From Prevotellaceae bacterium UBA1726 (lineage in GTDB: Bacteria; Bacteroidota; Bacteroidia; Bacteroidales; Bacteroidaceae), in NCBI GenBank assembly GCA_002316005.1, contig DCIM01000085.1, positions 1 through 45,605 on the forward strand: a DNA stretch of 45,605 nt, in the 5' to 3' direction. The position numbers and the translations under genes are program-made. The notes beneath the pieces were generated by a model that saw only the letters and a list, made by a program, of their open reading frames with translations, did not search any database and was not told the DNA's origin. This document shows, in pieces, positions 1-8,828 of the stretch (positions within the stretch are counted from its first letter, which is position 1; every line of letters begins with the position of its first letter).

Positions 1-31
1 GAAAGGGCGGATTTTGTGTTAATTGTAGGTG

Positions 32-158
32 TCATTCCGCTTGATTTACCTGCTCATTTCACTTAAATGACCACCTCATTTCAGTTAAATAACCTTATCA
101 TTTCAGTTAAATGATTGTGTCATTTCAATTGAATGACCGCAAGAAACCAATGGAATGA
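32..158. repeat. 22-bp-period array of imperfect 17-bp palindromes
   Basis: Copies of a palindrome of the form TCATTTCAGTTAAATGA start at 32, 54, 76, 98, 120 and 142, an exact 22-bp step. The four central copies (54-70, 76-92, 98-114, 120-136) are nearly identical; the outer two (32-48, 142-158) are degenerate. Each copy pairs TCATTT with AAATGA. The 5-bp spacers differ from one another (for example 71-75, 93-97, 115-119). A 22-bp unit cannot keep a reading frame, so the array is not coding. Two helical turns per unit would place the palindromes on one face of the DNA. Its function is unknown. Confidence 0.8.
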
Positions 159-182
159 CTTTGGCATGAAATCTGTTGTAAA

Positions 183-466
183 AGAATTAAGTGAAAAATC
201 CTCCATTCCTCCATAATTGCATCTAAAGGATTGATATTCAATGGGTTATATCATGGAGGATCTATCTCCAATCCTCCATATATCTTCCATAATCTTCCAT
301 TCTCCGGTACCTTGGAAACCAGAAAATTCATGCTCAAAGAGAGTTTGGATGAGTTTTTATGGAGGATTTATGGAAGATCTCGTAGATGTCCTCCATAGTG
401 TAAAGTGGTGTGTTTCAGGGTGTTAGCTCCAAAAATGGAGGAATGGAGGATTTTTTGTTTAATTCT
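183..466. mobile_element. 284-bp MITE-like element with 32-bp terminal inverted repeats
   Basis: The left arm 183-214 and the reverse complement of the right arm 435-466 match at 29 of 32 positions; the three mismatches are together at 191-193. The outer ends read GAATTAA and TTAATTC. The interior carries many further copies of TCCTCCAT/ATGGAGGA-type octamers in both orientations (for example 253-260, 272-279, 359-366, 389-396), so a transcript could fold into a long branched stem. It encodes no convincing protein. I see no clear target-site duplication, so a non-mobile structured repeat remains possible. Confidence 0.55.
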
Positions 467-524
467 CACATAATTTTTTCCACTGTGTGGCTTCCTGAAT
501 CAGCCTGCCCCAAAATCAACCATA

Positions 525-556
525 ACTCACCTTAGGAGAACTCCCCCAAGGTGAGT
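525..556 (-). terminator. Hairpin downstream of the GH84 gene
   Basis: A perfect 9-bp stem (ACTCACCTT at 525-533 with AAGGTGAGT at 548-556) contains a possible inner GGAG/CTCC pair. It lies 14 bases beyond the GH84 stop codon on the minus strand, so it probably ends or protects that operon's transcript. The following minus-strand T-tract is short and interrupted. Confidence 0.6.
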
Positions 557-569
557 GTATGAGTAGGTC

Positions 570-2492
570 TTATTTCAAGGTGATTGTCTTGCGTAGCAGA
601 TAATCGATGAATGGTTCGAGGTAGAGTTGCGACACCTGTGCCTGACGCTCGCTGGTGGTGATGCCGTCGCCCATACCCTCAAGGGCTATGGCTGTGAAGG
701 CATTGTTTGTGTCGAGGTCGTTGACAATCTGTGCAGCCTTGCTTTCAACGCTCTTTCCGTCGATGAGGTCATCAACCTCTGCCATGAGGGCAATCACGGC
801 CTTGCAGTCGGCCTTGAGTTTCAGCAACCAAGGACTGAGGTCGCGATACAGAAGGACATCGCTCTCTGAAGAGGAGTTCTTGAGTTGCCCTAATGTCTCG
901 CAGTTGCCGACGATTTCATTCAACAGAGCCACGAGTTTCTCCGAGTTACCTTTGAAATGGTTGTTTACTGCGTATTTGTAATCCTTAATCAGGCGTCCCA
1001 TCGGTGCAGGCTCGTTCCAACGGAGATAGTCGGCAAGGAATCGGTAGGCCTTCTGTACCTCTGCATTCTCAGTGAGTGAAGCAAACGAAGCCTCCCAACT
1101 GGTCTTGTTGTCGAAGCCACTGTTGTTCCATGCGTAGTCGGCAACCGAGAACAATGGAGTCTTTGAAATCTCGCCCTGCTGCATTGGGTTTGCCACCAGG
1201 CCGATGTTGTCAGTAAGCGTTTCAGGCAAAGTAGAACCGTTTCTCACTGCTGGCATGTCAACAAAGTTGCTGTACATATCCATTGGATAAATCTGTCCGT
1301 CGGCATTGTCGTTGCAAGGGTAGTTCCACCACCATGCCATCTCGCGACCGAACTCCTGGCGGATGTTGGCAGTGTGCTCGCAGTTTGGTACTGTCCACAC
1401 ACCCTGACCTGTGGTATAGACGGTAATATGCTTAGGAGTTTTGCCTATTGACTCCATGAATGCCATTCTCTGTTCTGCGCTGCTGGCGAAGTTGGAACAG
1501 TAGATCTGTGGCACGAAATGCAAAGGACGAACAGTGTCGGTGGCAACAGCCTTTGCAGTGTTCCAACGGTTCTCTATGGCCTTCTGCAGGTCGGCAACAC
1601 GCTTGGCGGTAAGATCCATCTCAGCCTTCTCCTCAGGAATGCTCACGTCATCAACGAAGAGAGCGAACTGACGAATGCCCAACTGGTGCATCTTGTCGAA
1701 TTTGCTCATGATGTCGTCTATGACTGTCTCACTCTCAATGAAACTGTCGCCCGGATGGATTGCCCAGATGAAGTTCACCTTTGTCTCGGCACTCACTTTC
1801 GCTATGCTGCGAATCTGCTCTTGCGTCATCCATCCGTTGCGCTCCTCCTCGGCAGTGATAGTGTCAGGATAAGGCTTTTGCCAGAACTGCGAATGGAAAG
1901 GGTCGCTCTTGCCGCCATACATGTAGGTGTTCATCTTATAACGCATCATGTAGCGCAAGAGGTCCTTCTTTACAGCAACGCTGTAAGGGAAACCGTAGTA
2001 TCCCTCAACGACACCGCGGTTTTTCTGGTCGGCATAGTCGTTTATTTCCACGCATTCCAGTTTTCCTTCTTTGCTTTGCTCGAGAATCTGTTCAAGAGAA
2101 GCGAGGCCGAAGAAGACAGCATTTGTATGCTCGCCGACGATAGTAATTCCGTTGTCAGCAATCCTTATGGAATGGCTGTCGAACTTGCCCTGACGAGAGC
2201 GTGAAGCATCAACGCCGAGCATGATGTTATTGTATTTCTTGCTTGCTTTCTTTGTGAACATGCACTTGTATCCCGCATCGGTCAGTACTTGTACTGCACG
2301 ATGGCGAGTGACAGCATCAATGTTCTTGTCGCAGACGATGTTTACGTTCTTTGTGAGGGTGATGTCGCCTCCGGTCATTGTCATTGACTGTGGAATAGGG
2401 TAGATGCTGTATTTCTGTGCAAAAGTGAAGCCTCCCCGTCCACAAAGGGGGAGAAGCATGATAAAGGAGAGGATGAGAAGATAATTCTTCAT
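570..2492 (-). CDS. GH84 beta-N-acetylglucosaminidase (O-GlcNAcase-like hexosaminidase)
   Basis: A secreted 640-residue enzyme predicted to remove terminal beta-linked GlcNAc from glycoproteins or mucin-type glycans. The signal sequence is residues 1-25 (hydrophobic core LLILSFIMLLPL, likely cut after FAQ). An N-terminal GH20b-like domain (about 27-150) is followed by the GH84 barrel, which begins at the signature NRGVVEGYYGFPY. The adjacent catalytic aspartates of GH84 are D281-D282 in FVDDVS, followed by the C-terminal helical region. Length and domain order match secreted Bacteroides GH84 enzymes. It is the last gene of the minus-strand group, 31 bases after the sialidase, which fits stepwise trimming: sialic acid first, then GlcNAc. 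Family assignment is firm; the natural substrate is inferred. Confidence 0.9.
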   Translation of the reverse strand: MKNYLLILSFIMLLPLCGRGGFTFAQKYSIYPIPQSMTMTGGDITLTKNVNIVCDKNIDAVTRHRAVQVLTDAGYKCMFTKKASKKYNNIMLGVDASRSRQGKFDSHSIRIADNGITIVGEHTNAVFFGLASLEQILEQSKEGKLECVEINDYADQKNRGVVEGYYGFPYSVAVKKDLLRYMMRYKMNTYMYGGKSDPFHSQFWQKPYPDTITAEEERNGWMTQEQIRSIAKVSAETKVNFIWAIHPGDSFIESETVIDDIMSKFDKMHQLGIRQFALFVDDVSIPEEKAEMDLTAKRVADLQKAIENRWNTAKAVATDTVRPLHFVPQIYCSNFASSAEQRMAFMESIGKTPKHITVYTTGQGVWTVPNCEHTANIRQEFGREMAWWWNYPCNDNADGQIYPMDMYSNFVDMPAVRNGSTLPETLTDNIGLVANPMQQGEISKTPLFSVADYAWNNSGFDNKTSWEASFASLTENAEVQKAYRFLADYLRWNEPAPMGRLIKDYKYAVNNHFKGNSEKLVALLNEIVGNCETLGQLKNSSSESDVLLYRDLSPWLLKLKADCKAVIALMAEVDDLIDGKSVESKAAQIVNDLDTNNAFTAIALEGMGDGITTSERQAQVSQLYLEPFIDYLLRKTITLK

Positions 2493-2523
2493 ATTAGGTA
2501 GTATTATTGTTGTTTATTCGGGT

Positions 2524-3720
2524 TTATAGTTTGAACTCGCCTTTTGTAATTTCCTCGATGGTGAGTGGGAGGTAAATCATTTGGTAGAACTGTGGTTCTT
2601 CCTCGTAGTAGAAACCGAGGCGACCGTCCTTCTGGAGCGTCATTGTGCTATAGGCAGAACCTGTATGGCTCACCTGATAACTGCCCGTCCAATCGGATGC
2701 AAAGGCTGCAGCAGAGGCATAATCGGCAGGAGAAGCAAGTTCCTTGTAGTAGATGGTCACATTGTTGCGCTTCGGTCCGGCAGGAATGCTCTGGAGGGCA
2801 AGCCAACTGGTGCCCCCTTGCACTTTCTTGACCTTAAGTATCATTATTTCGCCATCGGTAGGTGTTCCGGTGTTGCTGATGCCACCAGGACAGTTGCGTG
2901 AGTCAACAGCCTCGTCCCATGTGCCTTCGCCGGTCTTTGGGTTTGTGTAGCGGAAGATGTTGAAATAGCGACCACCGTCCTTGCGCGAACTGATTACCAC
3001 ATTACCGTCAGGCAACTCCTCGCATTTCGGTTCGTCACCCTTTGGCACGCACACCTTGCGGTTGTCGCCAAGAACCTTCCACGAACGCCCGAAATCATCG
3101 CTGTAGAGAACGAAATTTCCCGCGTGTGTGCATAACGCACCATAAATACGGTAGTACTTGCCCACCTTGATGCGACTGCTCTGGCATATACGGCCCGAAC
3201 CCATGAACAATGCAGGAGTCTCGCCCCCAAGAAGGGTGTGATATATCTCGAGAGTATGGTCCTGCGGTTTCTCGTCCCACACCCATTCGCCAGTCTTCTT
3301 GTTCAGATGGGCATGAATGGTGACGATTCGCTGAGGGTCGGCAAATGTGGAGTTCCAGTATGTGAGGTTTCCCGATGCACAAGTGAGGAGGAGTTCGTTA
3401 TGTGTGCGGTCTGCAACAAAACAAGCATCACCATAGCCTGTGGTCTTGCCCTCGCCAGTGCCCACAAGCACTGGGCGCATCGCGTCCCATGTCTGTCCGT
3501 TGTCGCGACTGATTCGCTGCATGATGTCCACACGACCATAGCCGATGTCGTTGAAACAAGGGCGATAGTCGCTCAAGGCAATGATGTCGCCGTTCTTTGC
3601 TGTTGCAATAGCAGGAATACGATAAGGAGGCTGTCCTTCCACAGTGTGGAAAAGAACGGTCTGCGCCTGAGTAGCAACAGCCACCGCCAGACAGAATACG
3701 GCCAGAAGGAACTTTTTCAT
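2524..3720 (-). CDS. Exo-alpha-sialidase (GH33-like, BNR repeats)
   Basis: A 398-residue secreted sialidase expected to release terminal sialic acids from host glycans in the periplasm or at the surface. Residues 1-20 form a signal peptide ending QAQ. The sialidase RIP motif is in PPYRIPAIATAKNGD, followed by Asp-box (BNR) repeats SRDNGQTWD and SDDFGRSWK, and a C-terminal part of the six-bladed propeller. It is shorter than Bacteroides sialidases that carry an N-terminal carbohydrate-binding domain, so it appears to be the catalytic propeller alone. It lies 39 bases after the M18 peptidase and 31 before the GH84 gene, probably on one transcript. No sialic acid catabolism genes (nan) are in the window, so either they are elsewhere or the enzyme only uncaps glycans. 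Confidence 0.87.
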   Translation of the reverse strand: MKKFLLAVFCLAVAVATQAQTVLFHTVEGQPPYRIPAIATAKNGDIIALSDYRPCFNDIGYGRVDIMQRISRDNGQTWDAMRPVLVGTGEGKTTGYGDACFVADRTHNELLLTCASGNLTYWNSTFADPQRIVTIHAHLNKKTGEWVWDEKPQDHTLEIYHTLLGGETPALFMGSGRICQSSRIKVGKYYRIYGALCTHAGNFVLYSDDFGRSWKVLGDNRKVCVPKGDEPKCEELPDGNVVISSRKDGGRYFNIFRYTNPKTGEGTWDEAVDSRNCPGGISNTGTPTDGEIMILKVKKVQGGTSWLALQSIPAGPKRNNVTIYYKELASPADYASAAAFASDWTGSYQVSHTGSAYSTMTLQKDGRLGFYYEEEPQFYQMIYLPLTIEEITKGEFKL

Positions 3721-3759
3721 GATGATTGCTTTTTTGTTAGAGATTATAGATCCCTCGGA

Positions 3760-5043
3760 TTACTTGTAGAACTGCGTGAATGCCTTGGTTGTATAGATTT
3801 GGTCCATGACAGAACCCGTCTCGCGGCAACTGTGCATCGCGAGAATACCATTACCCATATCAACGCCACGAAGTGGAATGCTTGATGCAAGGATATTGCC
3901 GAGAGTTGAACCGCCCGCCACATCGCTGTGGTTGACGAAACGCTGGCAAGGAACACCCGCCTCATTGCAAATCTCAGCAAAGACAGCCGCCGAGACAGCA
4001 TCGCTCGCATACTTCTGTGCAGCATTGAACTTGATGACAGGACCACCGCCGAGATAAGGGTGGTTTGTTGGGTCGTATTTCTCTCCGTAGTTAGGATGCC
4101 AAGCGTGGGCATTGTCGGCAGAAACCATGAAGGCACGCTCTACAGCCTGATAGAATCCCTCAATGGTGTCGCCCTGAGCGAGAACCAATCGCTGGAGCAT
4201 TGTTGCGAGGAAAGGACTTCCCGCACCTTGCTTTGTCTGCGAACCAGTTTCCTCGTTATCGAAGATGGCAAGAACCTGTGTTGCCTTTGCCTTCTTGTTG
4301 GCAAGAAGAGCCTCAAGTCCTGCGAAACACATTGACAAATCGTCGAGTCGTCCTGAAGAAATGAACTCGTCGTGAATGCCGAAAGTGCAAGCCGGTGTTG
4401 CATCAGCGAGGTAGAGGTCGAAGTCGAGGATTTCCTCCTTCTTGATGTTCTGTTCATCGCAGATGGCATTGACGAGAAGATTACCCACTTCGAGTCTGTC
4501 GGTGATGATGCCAAGTATTGGCAGCATATCCTTCTGCTTGCTCAATGCCACACCATCGTTCACCTGGCGGTTGAAATGAATGGCGAGATTGCTTATCTGC
4601 AGCAGTGGGCGCTTGATGTGGAGGAGGAGAGTCTTTGGATTGAGGGCATCCTCACCGCGTACAATCACACGACCGGCAATGGTCAATGGACGATCGAACC
4701 AAGTTGACATGATAGGACCACCGTAAACCTCAGTGTTCAGTTTTACGATACCCCCTTCGCAAGTCATCTCTGCATTAGGTTTGATGCGGAAAGTAGGCGA
4801 GTCGCAATGAGCGCAAATCATTCGGAATCCAGCCTCGCTGAGTTTCTCCTTTCCAATGCGGAAGGCATAGATGGAAGAATCATTTTTTGTTACATAGAGT
4901 TGGTCTCCCGCCTTTACCTTACCAAGAGGTTTTGTAGGGTCAATACGACGGAAGCCGTTAGCCTCCAGTTCGTTTGCAATATTCTTTACAGCCAGGAAAT
5001 TCACTGGCGAAGCATCGAGAAGTGATAATAATCTTTGTATCAT
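3760..5043 (-). CDS. apeB: M18 family aminopeptidase (aspartyl aminopeptidase-like)
   Basis: A cytosolic 427-residue di-zinc aminopeptidase that removes N-terminal, probably acidic, residues from peptides. M18 landmarks are seen in order: AHCDSPTFRIKP (first metal-binding His/Asp region), GIHDEFISSGRLDDL, DNEETGSQTKQGAGS (metal and catalytic Glu region), DNAHAWHPNYGEKYDPTNHP and a C-terminal HSDVAGGSTLG. There is no signal peptide. The start codon at 5043 overlaps the stop of the upstream PgpH gene as ATGA, so the two are translationally coupled. The length is usual for M18. The gene symbol rests on family membership only. Confidence 0.88.
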   Translation of the reverse strand: MIQRLLSLLDASPVNFLAVKNIANELEANGFRRIDPTKPLGKVKAGDQLYVTKNDSSIYAFRIGKEKLSEAGFRMICAHCDSPTFRIKPNAEMTCEGGIVKLNTEVYGGPIMSTWFDRPLTIAGRVIVRGEDALNPKTLLLHIKRPLLQISNLAIHFNRQVNDGVALSKQKDMLPILGIITDRLEVGNLLVNAICDEQNIKKEEILDFDLYLADATPACTFGIHDEFISSGRLDDLSMCFAGLEALLANKKAKATQVLAIFDNEETGSQTKQGAGSPFLATMLQRLVLAQGDTIEGFYQAVERAFMVSADNAHAWHPNYGEKYDPTNHPYLGGGPVIKFNAAQKYASDAVSAAVFAEICNEAGVPCQRFVNHSDVAGGSTLGNILASSIPLRGVDMGNGILAMHSCRETGSVMDQIYTTKAFTQFYK

Positions 5044-7175
5044 AGTGATTTGTTAGTTTCAGGTTCTACATTTTGAGAAGCGTTATTTTCTTTTTTCGTG
5101 GCCTCGGGATAAGAGATACGAGTGTGGTAGATATTCTTGAGGCGGTCGATGAGAATCTGCTTGGCAATGGCTATATCGCGGAAGTTGATAGGACACTCCT
5201 TGAAATAGCCCTCAGCCACCTGACCATCAACAATACGGTTTACCAATGTAGAGATATTCTCCTCAGTATATTCCGACAACGAGCGTGAAGCCGCCTCCAC
5301 ACTGTCGGTCATCATGAGAATAGCCTGCTCACGGGTGGAAGGATTAGGACCGGAATAGGTGAATGGCGTAGGGTCAATCTCCGTCTCAGGATTCTTGTTC
5401 TGTTCTTTGACGAAGAAGTATTTTGTCATACCAGTTCCGTGATGCGTAAGGATAAAATCCTTAATGAACTGAGGCAGGTCGTTACGCTCAGCAATACGGA
5501 TACCATTGGTGACATGATTGATGATAGTGCGGGCACTCTGTTCAGAAGACAGATTGTCGTGAGGGTTGACACCCGCCTGATTCTCTGTGAAGAACACCGG
5601 ATTCTCCATTTTTCCGATGTCGTGGTAGAGCGCACCGGTACGCACCTTCAGACTATCTGCACCAATCCTGCTTGCAATCTCTGCCGCCAGATTAGCCACC
5701 GTGATGGAATGCTGGAATGTGCCAGGGGCAATCTCACTAAGGTCGCGCAAGACACCTTTGTTGGTGTTCGACAACTCAAAGAGCGTCATGTCCGATTCGA
5801 AGTCGAACAACTTTTCAATGAGATACATCAGAGGGTAGGCCAGCAACAGCAATACACCATTGATGAAGAAGTGAGAGTACATGTCGGCATCCAGTTTCTG
5901 AAGGTCGTTGCTCTCCATCAACTGCAATGAGAAGTAAGCCAGAACGCTTGCTATTGAAACAAGTAAGGCAGTCTTCAACACCTGTGCACGACTCGACATC
6001 TCGCGTAGCGAGAATACTGCAGCCATACCCGCCACAAACTGTACGATGAGGAACTCATACTGATAGTTCACCGCTGCTGCACAGATGAGGATTGTTGCCG
6101 CATGCGTGATGAATGCAGTACGAGAATCAAGGAATACACGCGTGAAGATTGGTACCATGCAGAATGGTATGATGTAAACCGAGAAGAAGTTATGCTCCAT
6201 CACAAGCGATGTGATGATAGGGAACACCGTCAGGAGTGAATAGGCCATCATCATCGAGCGCGTTTTCTTGTAATAATCGCGGCGGAACAGACGAAGGTAT
6301 GTAGTGAAACACGCAACGACAAGAATGACAAAGATAATCTGTCCAAATAATGTGTCGCGGAACTCACCGTTGTTGATGTTTCGCTGCTTTTTCTCCTTCT
6401 CAAACGATTTTATCACGCGGTCGGTATGTTCATTCACCATATCGCCTCGGTCGATAATCTTCTGTCCGCTATAGACAATTCCTTTCGTAGGCGGAATGGA
6501 GTTTATCATCTCTTCGCGCTCATTCTCGGTGCGTTCCTTGTCGCAGACAACATTTGGCACGATGTATTCGTTGAGATTGCATTTCTGCAACACCTGTCTC
6601 AGTTCTCCCAGTTCATCGTCGATAAACAACTGGCTATATGCCGTTCGGGTGGAGTAGAGGTAAGAGATGTAGCGACTCTCCGTTTCCTTTCCGTTGATGA
6701 TACGCACCTGTCGGGTGGAGTCTTGCGCCAGTTCGCTGTAGTCCTGAGTTGACATAATTCCCGCCTGATAGACACGATGCAGGCGATTGGTTACTATTCG
6801 CAGATATTCCGCAGGCAGTCCTGGGAGTCCGTCTTTGTAGTCTTGCTCGAGTTTTTCTATCTCCTCGCGTTCAATATCATTGTTTATTGTGAAATAAGGC
6901 TGGAATTGCGCCATAGCCGAGTCGCACTCCTGCTTGTATGCCTCATCGCTCTTGTAGATAGGGAAGTCGAACTTCGCTATGAAAGTGCCGTACAGCCAAG
7001 GCATTCCTATATCGTAGTGGAATGTCTGCGAATCATTGCGAGGCATGAAGAAGAGAATCATCACGATAGAAGCAATGATGATGAGATTGCGGCTTATGGC
7101 ATCACGCACAAAATGCGGTTTCTTATCAGTATTGGATTTCATCATATTTGTATTATGTTCGACTGCTCGTTTCAC
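5040..7175 (-). CDS. PgpH-type 7TM-HD c-di-AMP phosphodiesterase
   Basis: A 711-residue inner-membrane protein of the 7TMR-HD family; characterised members hydrolyse cyclic di-AMP. In order: a cytosolic N-terminus, one membrane helix near residues 28-45 (NLIIIASIVMILFFM), a large extracytoplasmic 7TMR-HDED region, a cluster of about seven helices (about 275-455), then a cytosolic HD domain. HD-domain motifs include FQHSITVANLAAEIA, the metal-binding pair H518-D519 in YHDIGK, and LTHHGTG. Internal Met codons at residues 11 and 12 (7145 and 7142) are alternative starts. The gene is divergent from gltX and heads the minus-strand operon. The family is clear; substrate is inferred from homologues. 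Confidence 0.85.
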   Translation of the reverse strand: MKRAVEHNTNMMKSNTDKKPHFVRDAISRNLIIIASIVMILFFMPRNDSQTFHYDIGMPWLYGTFIAKFDFPIYKSDEAYKQECDSAMAQFQPYFTINNDIEREEIEKLEQDYKDGLPGLPAEYLRIVTNRLHRVYQAGIMSTQDYSELAQDSTRQVRIINGKETESRYISYLYSTRTAYSQLFIDDELGELRQVLQKCNLNEYIVPNVVCDKERTENEREEMINSIPPTKGIVYSGQKIIDRGDMVNEHTDRVIKSFEKEKKQRNINNGEFRDTLFGQIIFVILVVACFTTYLRLFRRDYYKKTRSMMMAYSLLTVFPIITSLVMEHNFFSVYIIPFCMVPIFTRVFLDSRTAFITHAATILICAAAVNYQYEFLIVQFVAGMAAVFSLREMSSRAQVLKTALLVSIASVLAYFSLQLMESNDLQKLDADMYSHFFINGVLLLLAYPLMYLIEKLFDFESDMTLFELSNTNKGVLRDLSEIAPGTFQHSITVANLAAEIASRIGADSLKVRTGALYHDIGKMENPVFFTENQAGVNPHDNLSSEQSARTIINHVTNGIRIAERNDLPQFIKDFILTHHGTGMTKYFFVKEQNKNPETEIDPTPFTYSGPNPSTREQAILMMTDSVEAASRSLSEYTEENISTLVNRIVDGQVAEGYFKECPINFRDIAIAKQILIDRLKNIYHTRISYPEATKKENNASQNVEPETNKSL

Positions 7176-7206
7176 AGCCTTATGTCATATTTTTGTTTTC
7201 CGTCTG

Positions 7207-7214
7207 CGAAAATA
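7207..7214 (-). promoter_or_regulatory. Candidate -7 element for the pgpH-apeB-sialidase-GH84 operon
   Basis: On the minus strand this reads TATTTTCG, one mismatch from the Bacteroidota consensus TAnnTTTG, and lies about 32 bases upstream of the annotated PgpH start. I see no clear -33 TTTG. Confidence 0.4.
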
Positions 7215-7248
7215 CGAAAAAACCTTCTCTTTTGAGAAAAAAAAGTTG

Positions 7249-7256
7249 TAAATTTG
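7249..7256 (+). promoter_or_regulatory. Candidate -7 element for gltX-waaA
   Basis: TAAATTTG matches the Bacteroidota TAnnTTTG -7 consensus. It is 53 bases upstream of the chosen gltX ATG. The leader contains a small inverted repeat (ATAGCC at 7273-7278 with GGCTAT at 7286-7291) that could form a 6-bp hairpin. Confidence 0.55.
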
Positions 7257-7309
7257 CAAAAAAAATAAGTATATAGCCCATTTATGGCTATCTAAACCGT
7301 ATTTTGAAG

Positions 7310-8824
7310 ATGTCAGAAAGAAAAGTAAGGGTGCGTTTTGCACCAAGTCCAACAGGCGCACTTCACATTGGAGGTGTGCGTACAGCATTGTATAATTATC
7401 TATTCGCTCGTCAGCATGGTGGTGATTTGGTTTTCCGTATTGAGGATACCGATTCAAACCGTTTTGTGCCAGGTGCTGAGGAGTATATCCTCGAGTCATT
7501 CCGCTGGCTCGGAATCAAGTTCGACGAAGGTGTAAGCTTCGGTGGTGACAAAGGTCCTTACCGTCAGTCAGAGCGTCGCGAAATCTATAAGAAGTATGTA
7601 ATGCAACTTCTTGAAAACGACAAGGCTTATATCGCTTTTGATACTCCAGAGGAACTTGAGGCAAAGCGTGCTGAAATCCAGAATTTCCAGTATGATGCAG
7701 CAACACGCCTTCAGATGCGTAACTCATTGACACTCAGTAAGGAGGAAGTCGATGAGCTCGTTGCAGACGGCAAGCAGTATGTTGTTCGTTTCAAGATTGA
7801 GCCAGGTGTGGAAGTTCATGTTCACGACCTTATCCGTGGTGAGGTTGTCATCAAGAGCGATATCCTTGATGATAAGGTTCTCTACAAGAGTGCAGACGAA
7901 CTCCCAACATATCACCTCGCAAACATCGTTGATGACCACCTTATGGAAATCTCGCATGTCATCCGTGGTGAGGAGTGGTTACCAAGTGCTCCACTTCATG
8001 TACTCCTCTATGAGGCATTCGGCTGGCAGGACACAATGCCACAGTTTGCTCATCTCCCATTGCTCCTGAAGCCAGAAGGCAAGGGTAAACTCTCGAAGCG
8101 TGATGGCGATCGTCTCGGTTTCCCTGTATTCCCACTCGAGTGGCATGATCCTAAGACTGGTGAGGTTTCTTCGGGATATCGTGAAAGCGGTTATTTCCCA
8201 GAGGCAGTTGTCAACTTCCTTGCTCTCCTCGGTTGGAATCCAGGTACAGAGCAGGAGATGTTCACACTCGATGAACTCGTTCAGGCATTCGACATCTCTC
8301 GCTGTTCGAAGGCAGGTGCGAAGTTTGACTTCCAGAAGGGTATGTGGTTCAACCACGAGTATATTCTCCAGAAGAGCAACGAGGAAATTGCAGAGTTGTT
8401 TGCACCAATCGTTGCAAACAATGGTGTTGAGGAGCCACTTGAGCGTGTGACAGAGGTTGTCCGTATGATGAAGGACCGCGTTAGTTTCGTAAAGGAACTC
8501 TGGCCACTCTGTTCGTTCTTCTTCATTGCACCAACAACTTATGATGAGAAGGTGAAGAAGAAGCGCTGGAAGGAGTATTCTCCACAGCAGATGACAGAAC
8601 TCTGTGAGGTTCTTGCAGGTCTTGACGATTTCTCTATTGAGAGTCAGGAGGCTGCTGTTCATGCTTGGATTGAGGCTAAGGAATACAAACTTGGTGATGT
8701 TATGAATGCTTTCCGTCTCTGCCTCGTTGGTGAGGGCAAGGGTCCTGGTATGTTCGACATCTCGGCATTCCTTGGTAAGGAGGAGACACTGAAGCGTGTT
8801 GAAGTCGCTTTGAAGAATCTCTAA
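7310..8824 (+). CDS. gltX: Glutamyl-tRNA synthetase
   Basis: A cytosolic class I aminoacyl-tRNA synthetase that charges tRNA-Glu. The ATP-binding HIGH-type motif is seen at the N-terminus (FAPSPTGALHIGGVRTALYN), and the KMSKS-type loop is KLSKRDG. The rest follows the bacterial GluRS layout with a helical anticodon-binding C-terminus; 504 residues is a normal length. I chose the ATG at 7310 (MSERKVRVRFAPSP). The reading frame extends two codons further to a TTG at 7304, but ATG is the likelier start and the catalytic motif follows at the usual distance. The waaA start lies 4 bases after the stop, so the two genes are almost certainly cotranscribed. Confidence 0.97.
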   Translation: MSERKVRVRFAPSPTGALHIGGVRTALYNYLFARQHGGDLVFRIEDTDSNRFVPGAEEYILESFRWLGIKFDEGVSFGGDKGPYRQSERREIYKKYVMQLLENDKAYIAFDTPEELEAKRAEIQNFQYDAATRLQMRNSLTLSKEEVDELVADGKQYVVRFKIEPGVEVHVHDLIRGEVVIKSDILDDKVLYKSADELPTYHLANIVDDHLMEISHVIRGEEWLPSAPLHVLLYEAFGWQDTMPQFAHLPLLLKPEGKGKLSKRDGDRLGFPVFPLEWHDPKTGEVSSGYRESGYFPEAVVNFLALLGWNPGTEQEMFTLDELVQAFDISRCSKAGAKFDFQKGMWFNHEYILQKSNEEIAELFAPIVANNGVEEPLERVTEVVRMMKDRVSFVKELWPLCSFFFIAPTTYDEKVKKKRWKEYSPQQMTELCEVLAGLDDFSIESQEAAVHAWIEAKEYKLGDVMNAFRLCLVGEGKGPGMFDISAFLGKEETLKRVEVALKNL

Positions 8825-8828
8825 ATCA

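Noticed and set aside
32..158. CRISPR array
   Set aside because: A 22-bp period with 5-bp spacers is far too short, and there are no cas genes nearby.
241..426. 61-codon open frame inside the TIR element
   Set aside because: It is made from the repeated TCCTCCAT/ATGGAGGA octamers, matches no protein pattern and has no promoter.
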